Source: Lachnospiraceae bacterium (GTDB lineage: Bacteria > Bacillota > Clostridia > Lachnospirales > Lachnospiraceae). Taken from it: a DNA stretch of 32,282 nucleotides. The position numbers and the translations under genes are program-made. Shown one piece after another: positions 25,381 to 32,282 of this stretch (within the stretch, counting starts at the first letter, position 1; the number at the start of each line of letters is the position of its first letter). Where the stretch lies: positions 1 through 32,282 of the forward strand of contig SVFL01000035.1 of assembly GCA_015056885.1 (NCBI GenBank). The letters run 5' to 3'. Under the pieces are notes generated by a model. That model worked only from the letters and a program-made list of their open reading frames with translations. It was not told where the DNA came from and ran no database searches.

Positions 25381-26763
25381 ATGGAATTTCAAAATAAAAA
25401 GGTTCTGGTTATCGGCTCCGGCATCAGTGGAGTAGGAGCGGTGGGACTGCTGCAGAACTTTGGTGCAGATATTATTCTGTATGACAGTAATGAGAAACTG
25501 ACGGAAGCGGATTTGGAGACTAAGTTGCAGACTGCTTTGCCCGAATGCAGGGATGTGCAGTGCATCACAGGTGTATTGCCGGAGGATGTGGAAGCAGGTG
25601 TAGAAATTGTGGTTCCCAGTCCCGGTGTGCCTACAGACATTCCTCTGATGCTTCGTTTCCGGGAAAAAGGTATTCCCGTACTGGGGGAGATAGAGCTTGG
25701 ATTCCTTGCGGAAAAGGGACGTGTGGTTGCCATAACCGGTACCAATGGTAAGACCACTACTACAACTTTGGTAGGTGAGATTATGAAGGCTCATCTGGGC
25801 AAAGAGAAGGTGTTTGTAGTAGGCAATATTGGTAATCCCTATACCATGGAAGTTACTGCTACCGCAGAAAATACGGTAACCGTAGGTGAAATCAGTTCAT
25901 TCCAGCTGGAAACCGTACATGAGTTTAAACCTCAGGTATCAGCCATTTTGAATATTACACCGGATCATTTAGACAGACATCACACCATGGATGCTTATGC
26001 GGCAGCCAAAGAGGCGATTACCTGCAATCAGGATAAGAGTAATATTTGTGTATTGAATGCGGAGAATCCTTATACTGCGGATTTTGCAGGCAGATGTCCG
26101 GCAAGGGCAGTGTTGTTTAGTTCGCAGCAGGTGCTTGAGAATGGATATTATCTGGAAGGTGATATCATTAAAAAGGCTTCAGACGGTGTGGCAGAGACGT
26201 TGTTGGACATCCATAAGGATATGAATCTTGTGGGAATCTGTAATGTGGAAAATGTCATGGCGGCAATTGCCATTACAGAGGGTATGGGTGTGCCCCTGGA
26301 GACGATTCTGGCAGTAATCAAGGAGTTCCGTGCAGTGGAGCATCGTATTGAGTTTGTAGCAAACAAGGGTGGCGTGGATTATTATAATGATTCTAAGGGA
26401 ACTAATCCGGATGCAGCCATTCAGGGCATTCGTGCCATGAGCAAGCCCACTGTTCTGATTGGCGGAGGCTATGACAAGGGCAGTGAGTATGATGAGTGGC
26501 TTGAGGCTTTTGACGGCAAGGTAAAATATCTTGTATTGATTGGTCAGACCAGAGAAAAAATAGCAGAATGCGCTATCAGACATGGTTTTGATAGTGAAAA
26601 AATAAAATATGCAGACACCTATGAAGAGTGTCTGAAGCTTTGTACGAATCTGGCAGAAGAGGGCGATGCAGTGCTTCTCTCACCGGCCTGTGCAAGCTGG
26701 GGAATGTTCCCGAACTATGAAATAAGAGGACAGCAGTTTAAAGAGTATGTCAATGCTCTTTAA
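25381..26763 (+). CDS. murD: UDP-MurNAc-L-alanine:D-glutamate ligase MurD
   Basis: Cytoplasmic ATP-dependent ligase adding D-Glu, the second residue of the stem peptide. 460 aa. An N-terminal Rossmann-like domain (VLVIGSGISG), the ATP loop ITGTNGKTT near residue 120, and in the C-terminal domain HRIEFV and YNDSKGTNPDA. ATG 25381 is chosen over GTG 25354 and ATG 25375 because AAAGGAGG (25367-25374) lies 6 bp before it. Gap to mraY 27 bp. Confidence 0.97.
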   Translation: MEFQNKKVLVIGSGISGVGAVGLLQNFGADIILYDSNEKLTEADLETKLQTALPECRDVQCITGVLPEDVEAGVEIVVPSPGVPTDIPLMLRFREKGIPVLGEIELGFLAEKGRVVAITGTNGKTTTTTLVGEIMKAHLGKEKVFVVGNIGNPYTMEVTATAENTVTVGEISSFQLETVHEFKPQVSAILNITPDHLDRHHTMDAYAAAKEAITCNQDKSNICVLNAENPYTADFAGRCPARAVLFSSQQVLENGYYLEGDIIKKASDGVAETLLDIHKDMNLVGICNVENVMAAIAITEGMGVPLETILAVIKEFRAVEHRIEFVANKGGVDYYNDSKGTNPDAAIQGIRAMSKPTVLIGGGYDKGSEYDEWLEAFDGKVKYLVLIGQTREKIAECAIRHGFDSEKIKYADTYEECLKLCTNLAEEGDAVLLSPACASWGMFPNYEIRGQQFKEYVNAL

Positions 26764-26779
26764 GTAAAGGAGTATGAGG

Positions 26780-27943
26780 ATGGCAGCTAAATCCCGTAGA
26801 AAGAGAAGAAAAGAACAAACTGAATATTATTTTGATTACAGCCTGTTATTCATTGTAATCTTCCTGCTGGGGTTTGGATTGATTATGATTTATTCTGCCA
26901 GCTCTTATACAGCATTTCAGGATTATGGCGATGCGGGTCATTTCATGAAAAGACAGCTTATTGCAATTGTTATTGGTCTGGTCTTTATGACCGTTGTGGC
27001 TAATATAGACTATCATTTTTGGGAGAGGTTTTATGTTATCGGATGGGGTGTGTCGGCAGTGTCGATTCTGGTGGTGCTTACGCCTCTGGGTATTGAATCC
27101 CACAATGCGAGAAGATGGTTTCGAATTCCGGGAATCGGTTTGCAGGTGCAGCCGGCGGAGATTGCTAAGTTGTGTATGATTTTGTTTTTGGCAGTTATGG
27201 TGTGTAAGATGGGTAAGAGCATTCGGACTATGAAAGGTTTTTTTACTATGATGCTCATGCCTCTTCCCATTGCAGCAGAGGTGTATTTTATTACCAGTAA
27301 TTTGAGCTCTGCGTTGATTATTATGGCCATTTCACTTTTGATGGTGTTTGTGGCGAGTCCTGATTACAAAAAGTTTGTGATTATGGGACTTGCGGGGATT
27401 GCTGCGGTGGTTGGTGTAGTTGCCATTGCTGTAAACAGTGGTGGTGACGGTAACTTCCGATTCGGACGTATTGTTGCATGGCTGAATCCGGAGAGTCAGG
27501 CGCAGGATAAAGGTTTCCAGACTTTACAGGGACTGTATGCCATCGGCAGCGGCGGTATTTTAGGTAAGGGTCTGGGACAGAGTATGCAGAAGTTAAAGTT
27601 TTTGCCGGAGTCCCAAAACGATATGATTTTTTCAATTATTTGTGAAGAATTGGGATTGTTCGGTGCCATTGCGGTTATTATCATGTTTGTGATGCTTATT
27701 TGGAGAATGATGATTGTGGCCAACAATGCTACCGATTTGTTTGGTGCAATGCTTGTAGTGGGGGTTATCGGACATATTGCGGTACAGGCGATTTTGAATA
27801 TTGCCGTTGTTACCAATACTATTCCTAATACAGGTATATCATTGCCTTTCATCAGTTATGGTGGTTCTTCGGTAATGTTTCTTCTGATTGAGATAGGGCT
27901 GGTACTTAGCGTAGCCAGACGGATACAGTTAAGAGAGATGTAA
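26780..27943 (+). CDS. ftsW: Lipid II polymerase FtsW (SEDS family)
   Basis: A polytopic membrane glycosyltransferase that polymerises lipid II at the septum with a class B PBP. About 387 aa with roughly ten membrane helices. Family blocks: MIYSASS in the first helix, QPAEIAKL, GLYAIGSGGILGKGLG, FLPESQNDMIFSII and LPFISYGGSS. A basic cytoplasmic start is present. ATG 26780 has AAAGGAG 7 bp before it. ATG 26774 is too close to that site. FtsW is more likely than RodA because of its place in the cluster. A small hairpin (27955-27960/27974-27979) follows the gene. Confidence 0.95.
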   Translation: MAAKSRRKRRKEQTEYYFDYSLLFIVIFLLGFGLIMIYSASSYTAFQDYGDAGHFMKRQLIAIVIGLVFMTVVANIDYHFWERFYVIGWGVSAVSILVVLTPLGIESHNARRWFRIPGIGLQVQPAEIAKLCMILFLAVMVCKMGKSIRTMKGFFTMMLMPLPIAAEVYFITSNLSSALIIMAISLLMVFVASPDYKKFVIMGLAGIAAVVGVVAIAVNSGGDGNFRFGRIVAWLNPESQAQDKGFQTLQGLYAIGSGGILGKGLGQSMQKLKFLPESQNDMIFSIICEELGLFGAIAVIIMFVMLIWRMMIVANNATDLFGAMLVVGVIGHIAVQAILNIAVVTNTIPNTGISLPFISYGGSSVMFLLIEIGLVLSVARRIQLREM

Positions 27944-28044
27944 AATAGTTGAAAGCCTGATAAAATATATGGGTCAGGCACGGTGGAAGATTTGCGGCAT
28001 ACAATACATAAGTCTCTAAAATAAAGAGAATGGGGTGGTATTGT

Positions 28045-29340
28045 ATGACGGCACTTCACATTCAGGGTGGTGTTCCCCTGCAGGGAAAGGTGTCTATTCA
28101 GGGTTCCAAAAATGCAGCGCTTCCTGTTTTGGCAGCAACGCTGCTTACCAGAGAGAGTTCTTGGATTCGTAATTGCCCGCAAATAGCGGATGTACGCCAT
28201 ATGATTAATCTGCTTCAGAGTCTGGGATGTCAGGTACAACGTGCAAATGAAGGTTTTGTGATTGACAGTAGTAGAGCAGAGGCTTGCCGAATGTCCGGGG
28301 AGGCCATTACAGGTATGCGTTCCTCGCTGTGTCTTTTGGGAGCTATGCTGGGACGTTTTGGAGAGGTTGTTATGGAGCATCCCGGTGGCTGTGTAATCGG
28401 TTCGCGCCCCATTGATTTGCATTTGAAGGCTCTAAGGAGCATGGGTGTGGATTTTGCAGAGGAAGATGGTCGGCTCATGGGGCGGGTTTCAAGACTTCAT
28501 GGGGCGGATATCCGATTAGATTTTCCAAGTGTAGGAGCCACGGAAAACATTTTGCTGGCTGCGGTTATGGCTGAAGGAAATACCGTGATTGCCGGTGCTG
28601 CAAAGGAGCCGGAGATTATTGCTTTGTGTAACTACTTGTGTGCCTGCGGTGCGGTGATTGAAGGTATTGGAAGTTCTGTTTTGCGTATTTTGGGAGGTGT
28701 ATCTCTTCATGGCGCAGAATATGTTGTACCTGCAGACAGGATTGTGGCAGGAACTTATTTATTGGCTTGTGTAGGGTGCGGTGGCAGTGTACTGTTGGAA
28801 AATGCGCCCTGTGATCAGATGGAATCTGTGATTGGTATAGCTGAGGCTATGGGAGCCAAATGCCAAAAAGATTGTGAGCGGACGGGGGCGGAGCGAAGAC
28901 CGGAATATGGCTGGGAACGCGGAATTTATGTGCAGGGGCCAAAGAGACCTTTGGCAATTACGAAGCTGCGCACTGCTGTTTATCCCGGATTTCCAACGGA
29001 TTTGCAATCTATAGCGCTTGCGGTACTTACCCGCGCTAATGGAAGAAGCGTGGTGGAGGAAACTATTTTTGAGAACCGGTTTCGGGTTGTGGAGTCTTTG
29101 CGGGCGATGGGGGCGCAGATTGAGGAATTGGGACAGAATAAAGTATCTGTACGGGGGATTTTGGGACTAAAGGGGACACAAATGGAGGCCAAGGAATTAA
29201 GGGGCGGAGCAGCACTTGTGGTGGCCGGTCTTATGGCGGAAGGTGAAAGCGAGATAACAGGCTGTGCTTATATAGAGCGCGGCTATGAAAATATAGGTAA
29301 AGATTTAAGAGATTTGGGAGCGCGGATAGTTAGTGTATAA
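28045..29340 (+). CDS. murA: UDP-N-acetylglucosamine 1-carboxyvinyltransferase MurA
   Basis: First committed enzyme of peptidoglycan synthesis: transfers enolpyruvate from PEP to UDP-GlcNAc. 431 aa, slightly above the usual 418-420. GSKNAALP near residues 19-26, the loop HPGGCVIGSRP with the PEP-binding, fosfomycin-target Cys116, and YPGFPTDLQ are all intact. Between about residues 275 and 292 there is a basic-rich insertion-like stretch (GAERRPEYGWERG). ATG 28045 has GGGTGG 6 bp before it. It occupies the place where murG usually lies in this cluster. Confidence 0.95.
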   Translation: MTALHIQGGVPLQGKVSIQGSKNAALPVLAATLLTRESSWIRNCPQIADVRHMINLLQSLGCQVQRANEGFVIDSSRAEACRMSGEAITGMRSSLCLLGAMLGRFGEVVMEHPGGCVIGSRPIDLHLKALRSMGVDFAEEDGRLMGRVSRLHGADIRLDFPSVGATENILLAAVMAEGNTVIAGAAKEPEIIALCNYLCACGAVIEGIGSSVLRILGGVSLHGAEYVVPADRIVAGTYLLACVGCGGSVLLENAPCDQMESVIGIAEAMGAKCQKDCERTGAERRPEYGWERGIYVQGPKRPLAITKLRTAVYPGFPTDLQSIALAVLTRANGRSVVEETIFENRFRVVESLRAMGAQIEELGQNKVSVRGILGLKGTQMEAKELRGGAALVVAGLMAEGESEITGCAYIERGYENIGKDLRDLGARIVSV

Positions 29341-29341
29341 G

Positions 29342-30073
29342 ATGCGAGGACGAAGAATAAATTATGTCAAAATATTGGTGATAACGGCAGTGATACTGGT
29401 GCTTGCAGTGGTGGGCTGGTATGTAATGGATATGCATACCGTCCGCACTGTTTACGTGGAGGGTAATGTTCACTATACCCAGGAAGAAATCAAGGCGATG
29501 GTAATGGAAGGACCGCTGGGTAACAATTCACTGTTCCTTTCCATGAAGTATGAAAATCGCGGTGTGGAGAATGTTCCTTTTGTTGATGCAATGGATGTCA
29601 GCATTCTTGCTCCGGACACGATTAAAATCAGTGTGTATGAGAAAGCCTTGGCGGGATATGTGAAATACATGGATACATATGTGTATTTTGACAAAGACGG
29701 TTACGTGGTGGAGAGTTCTACGGTACGAACAATAGGTATTCCTCAGGTTACAGGTATGGAACTTGATTATGTGGTGTTGGGACAACCTCTGCCGGTGAAA
29801 GCAGAGCATGAAAACATATTTGGAAGAATTTTGGATTTGACAAAGTTGTTGAATAAATATGAATTATCTGCAGATAAAATTTATTTTCATGCAGATTCAG
29901 CCATAACACTTTATTTCAAGGATGCCAAGGTTGCATTGGGAAGTGAGGCAGAACGTATGGAGGATAAAGTTATGTGTTTGCCGCAGATATTGCCCAATTT
30001 GGAGGGGAAATCCGGTACTTTACAGATGGAAACCTATAGTGAGAAGGGGGATTATACCTTTAAACCGGACTAA
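29342..30073 (+). CDS. divIB: Cell-division protein DivIB/FtsQ
   Basis: Bitopic division protein that links FtsL and the septal PBP. 243 aa. Basic start MRGRR, one membrane helix (about 9-29), an extracellular POTRA domain (VRTVYVEGNVHYTQEEI, about 34-100), then the FtsQ beta domain. The start is not well marked: ATG 29342 directly follows the murA stop and has no clear ribosome site, while GTG 29333 overlaps murA by 8 bp. Translation is probably coupled to murA. Confidence 0.88.
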   Translation: MRGRRINYVKILVITAVILVLAVVGWYVMDMHTVRTVYVEGNVHYTQEEIKAMVMEGPLGNNSLFLSMKYENRGVENVPFVDAMDVSILAPDTIKISVYEKALAGYVKYMDTYVYFDKDGYVVESSTVRTIGIPQVTGMELDYVVLGQPLPVKAEHENIFGRILDLTKLLNKYELSADKIYFHADSAITLYFKDAKVALGSEAERMEDKVMCLPQILPNLEGKSGTLQMETYSEKGDYTFKPD

Positions 30074-30119
30074 AAAGGGTATAAAATTTGTATAATCTTA
30101 AAATTTCTAAAAAAATATG

Positions 30120-30148
30120 TTGATAAATTTCAAAAATAATTATATGAT
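30120..30148 (+). promoter_or_regulatory. ftsZ promoter with upstream A/T element
   Basis: TTGATA (30120-30125) and TATGAT (30143-30148) have a 17-bp spacer. Just upstream, 30098-30118 is an A/T run (TTTCTAAAAAAAT inside) placed where UP elements bind RNA polymerase alpha. A separate TATAAT at 30091 lacks a good -35. The leader to the start codon is about 55 nt. Confidence 0.75.
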
Positions 30149-30209
30149 AGACTATATGGACTTTAAAAGGTCTATTAGTGGATTCCATTGGGAGAAGGAG
30201 GACATACCC

Positions 30210-31403
30210 TTGCTGGAGATTAAGACAAACGAGGCGGAGGCAGCTGCTAAGATTATAGTAGTAGGAGTTGGCGGTGCCGGTAATAACGCTGTAAATAGAA
30301 TGATTGATGAACAGATTTGTGGAGTAGAATTTATTGGTGTGAACACCGATAAGCAGGCACTTCAGTTGTGTAAGGCTCCCAGATTGCTGCAGATTGGTGA
30401 GAAACTTACCAAGGGACTTGGTGCAGGAGCGAAGCCTGAGGTTGGTGAGAAGGCTGCAGAGGAGAGCGTAGAAGAGATTCAGGCTGCACTTAAGGGTGCA
30501 GATATGGTATTTGTTACCTGTGGTATGGGTGGTGGTACCGGTACCGGTGCAGCACCTGTAGTAGCAAAGGTAGCAAAGGATATGGGTATCCTTACCGTTG
30601 GTGTGGTAACCAAGCCTTTCCGTTTCGAGGCAAAGGTTCGTATGACCAATGCGTTGGGTGGTATTGAGCGTATCAGGGATGCAGTGGATACTTTGATTGT
30701 AATCCCCAATGATAAGCTTCTTGAGATTGTTGACAGACGTACATCCATCAATGATGCTCTGAAGAAGGCTGATGAAGTATTGCAGCAGGCAGTTCAGGGA
30801 ATCACTGATTTGATTAATGTGCCCGCAGTTATTAATCTGGACTTCGCAGATGTTCAGACTGTTATGAAGGACAAGGGTATCGCACATATCGGTATTGGTG
30901 CAGGAAAGGGTGAGGATAAGGCTCTTGAGGCTGTTAAGATGGCAGTGGAGAGTCCTTTGCTCGAGACCAATATTTCCGGCGCAAGTCATGTTATTGTTAA
31001 TGTATCCGGTGATATCACTCTGGCAGATGCTGCAGATGCAGTAGATTATGTACGTGATTTGACCGGTGAGGAAGTAAATGTAATCTTTGGTGCTATGTAC
31101 GATGAGACTATGACAGACATCTGTAATATCACCGTTATTGCAACCGGTTTGGAAGATGCAGTAGATGCGGTAGTTCCGAACAGAATGGGAGCAGGTGCTG
31201 CTTATAGAACACCTACCTCTCATATTACTCCCAATTCCTTAAAGGGACTCAATCTTCAGGGTGCACAGAGCGCAGGAGCGAATACAGCAAACACTGCAAG
31301 ACCTGCAGCACAGCCGCTTCCCGGCATTCAGAAGCCTGCAGATATCAGAAGTTCTGTGAAGGATCAGACCTTGAAGATTCCTGATTTCCTTCAGAAAAAA
31401 TAA
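30210..31403 (+). CDS. ftsZ: Cell-division GTPase FtsZ
   Basis: Tubulin-like GTPase that forms the division ring. 397 aa. [13 protein letters not shown] in the N-terminal nucleotide-binding domain, tubulin signature GMGGGTGTG at about 105-113, the C-terminal GTPase-activating domain, a disordered Ala/Gly-rich linker (about 345-385), and a typical C-terminal peptide [10 protein letters not shown] that binds membrane anchors. The TTG start at 30210 (MLEIKTNE) is supported by AAGGAGG (30195-30201) 8 bp upstream. The frame is open further up to 30117, but those codons have no ribosome site and lie across the promoter. No ftsA is nearby, as usual in clostridia. Confidence 0.97.
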   Translation: MLEIKTNEAEAAAKIIVVGVGGAGNNAVNRMIDEQICGVEFIGVNTDKQALQLCKAPRLLQIGEKLTKGLGAGAKPEVGEKAAEESVEEIQAALKGADMVFVTCGMGGGTGTGAAPVVAKVAKDMGILTVGVVTKPFRFEAKVRMTNALGGIERIRDAVDTLIVIPNDKLLEIVDRRTSINDALKKADEVLQQAVQGITDLINVPAVINLDFADVQTVMKDKGIAHIGIGAGKGEDKALEAVKMAVESPLLETNISGASHVIVNVSGDITLADAADAVDYVRDLTGEEVNVIFGAMYDETMTDICNITVIATGLEDAVDAVVPNRMGAGAAYRTPTSHITPNSLKGLNLQGAQSAGANTANTARPAAQPLPGIQKPADIRSSVKDQTLKIPDFLQKK

Positions 31404-31420
31404 TATTGAGTTTGTTCATT

Positions 31421-31452
31421 AAGGCATGTGTCTTCGGACATGTGCCTTTTTT
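31421..31452 (+). terminator. Terminator of ftsZ with UUCG loop
   Basis: A 12-bp stem (31421-31432/31437-31448, with two G-U pairs) is closed by the very stable C(UUCG)G tetraloop and followed by a run of T to 31452. It ends the dcw cluster. The 117 bp to the next promoter contain a G-rich stretch (31461-31492) and an AT-rich stretch, but no gene. Confidence 0.95.
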
Positions 31453-31569
31453 GTATGGTTGGTTGGGGATTGGCTAGGGCAGGGGGTGGGGGATAGGTAT
31501 TCCATTTGCTCGAAAAACAGTTCGACAACTCTAAATTTTTATTTGTTTAAAATAAAATATAAAAAGCTA

Positions 31570-31629
31570 TTGACAAAGTCTTAGTATTGCACTAATATTA
31601 ACTACAGTAAATAACAAAACAATACTAAG
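31570..31629 (+). promoter_or_regulatory. Strong promoter with dyad operators
   Basis: TTGACA (31570-31575), 17 bp, TAATAT (31593-31598) is near-consensus. CTTAGTATT (31580-31588), inside the spacer, is inverted at 31621-31629 (AATACTAAG), over the ribosome site. TTAGT-5-ACTAA (31581-31595) forms a second, shorter dyad across the spacer and -10. The layout suggests a repressor with two or three half-sites. Confidence 0.7.
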
Positions 31630-31637
31630 GAGGGTAA

Positions 31638-32144
31638 ATGATGGCTGCACAAGCTTATTCATGGGATGTTAATGTGGATGGGAATATCTACAAGGTGGAG
31701 TTTGCGAAGAACAAAATCAGTATCAATGGTGGAGAAGGGGTAAAGATTAATAAGTTTAAGAGTAAATCAATGTTCCCTAATTCGCAATATTTTTTGCCAT
31801 TAGGCAATAAAGAGGCAGTTTTAAATATCAGACAGGGAGCTGATCCGGTTCTTACGATTGACGGAAGAGATTGTAAGACGGGAGAACCCTTCACATTGTC
31901 CAAGATGCCGGGATGGGGCTGGGTATTTATTGTGCTTCATGTAATTAATTTTTTTATACTTATCGGCGGAGCAATCGGTGGTGCTTTGTGTGGCGGACTT
32001 TGTGTTATTAGCGCAGGTATAGCATCAAACGGTGGGAAAACGACTGGCAAGAAAGTTGCAGGTTGTGTGATTCTTTGGCTGGTAGCATCGGTTATCGAGT
32101 TTATTCTGGCAATTATTTTGGCGTCGTTATTAAGTGGAATGTAA
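31638..32144 (+). CDS. Hypothetical protein: beta-rich domain plus membrane segments
   Basis: I do not recognise a named function. 168 aa. Residues 1-90 look like a small all-beta domain (YSWDVNVDGNIYKVEF), with a faint likeness to FAIM1-type domains in the WDV..DG..KVEF pattern. A Gly-rich hydrophobic region (about 93-132) and a last membrane helix (about 141-165) follow, so it has two or three membrane segments. ATG 31638 or the adjacent ATG 31641 is used; AAGGAGG (31627-31633) is 4 or 7 bp away, favouring 31641. It is a single gene with its own strong, dyad-bearing promoter and terminator, so it is probably regulated and unrelated to the dcw cluster. Confidence 0.75.
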   Translation: MMAAQAYSWDVNVDGNIYKVEFAKNKISINGGEGVKINKFKSKSMFPNSQYFLPLGNKEAVLNIRQGADPVLTIDGRDCKTGEPFTLSKMPGWGWVFIVLHVINFFILIGGAIGGALCGGLCVISAGIASNGGKTTGKKVAGCVILWLVASVIEFILAIILASLLSGM

Positions 32145-32180
32145 GTTGATGATGGATAAGATATAGAAAGTAAGAACTGA

Positions 32181-32233
32181 GAGGGGCTGTCGCACTAGCT
32201 AAAAATTTTTAGCTGGGCGATGGCCCTCTTTTT
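32181..32233 (+). terminator. Composite hairpin terminator
   Basis: The outer stem 32181-32193/32217-32228 has one bulged G and two G-U pairs. The inner arms 32197-32205/32206-32214 form a perfect 18-bp palindrome (AGCTAAAAA mirrored). Five T follow at 32229-32233. It matches the design of the hairpin at 565-611. The last 49 bp of the window show nothing else. Confidence 0.85.
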
Positions 32234-32282
32234 GTCTTGTTTTAAGGTTTTATTGTATTTTTAGCGGTCTTCTTTCCAAAAT

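Noticed and set aside
30117..30209. Longer ftsZ start at 30117
   Set aside because: The codons run across the -35 and -10 boxes, lack a ribosome site and do not look like FtsZ.
30060..31223. Long minus-strand open frame (387 codons) opposite ftsZ
   Set aside because: It mirrors the codon pattern of ftsZ, has Cys/His/Asn/Thr-rich composition without family motifs, and no ribosome site.

Overview
The window reads as the chromosome of a low-to-moderate GC, Gram-positive, strictly Clostridia-type bacterium. Lachnospiraceae is the best guess, based on FtsZ beginning at a TTG in the form MLEIKTNE, the absence of ftsA, the def-fmt-rsmB-rlmN-PP2C-PASTA kinase-rsgA string, and promoters of the TTGACA/TATAAT type. 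Nearly every gene is on the + strand. I saw no tRNA, rRNA, CRISPR array or complete insertion sequence.

Layout. (1) 1-136: consecutive hairpins that look like the 3' end of an IS200/IS605-type element (possible omega RNA), then a palindrome. (2) 262-611: a promoter, a small orphan gene and a composite terminator. (3) 673-6234: murE (its own promoter), priA, an MFS transporter and a hypoxanthine/uracil-type DNA glycosylase, closely packed. (4) 6220-6633: an unusual gene-poor stretch holding four 37-bp dyads, each with 8-bp arms and a 21-bp centre, at a period of 84-85 bp. (5) 6634-14978: the protein-maturation and signalling operon def, fmt, yugP-like protease, rsmB, rlmN, PP2C phosphatase, PASTA Ser/Thr kinase, rsgA. 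(6) 15043-16827: a membrane zinc-ribbon gene broken by a -1 frameshift plus a small coupled membrane protein. (7) 17009-18106: ychF with a strong terminator. (8) 18305-31452: the division and cell-wall (dcw) cluster: promoter, four MraZ boxes at exactly 10-bp spacing, mraZ, rsmH, ftsL-like, two class B penicillin-binding proteins, mraY, murD, ftsW, murA, divIB, then ftsZ with its own promoter and terminator. (9) 31570-32233: a separately regulated small membrane protein with a dyad-rich promoter and a composite terminator.

How it works together. MurE, MurA, MurD and MraY make peptidoglycan precursors. FtsW and the two PBPs polymerise and cross-link the septal wall. FtsL/DivIB scaffold them and FtsZ places the ring. 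The PASTA kinase/PP2C pair senses wall fragments and probably tunes this machinery. Def, Fmt, RsmB, RlmN, RsgA and YchF serve translation and ribosome maturation. The murG, murC and murF genes expected near a dcw cluster are not in the window.

The most unexplained signal is the regularly spaced dyad array at 6220-6509. Also worth attention are the hairpin that masks the ribosome-binding site of the second PBP, the tandem MraZ operator, and the frameshifted zinc-ribbon gene.
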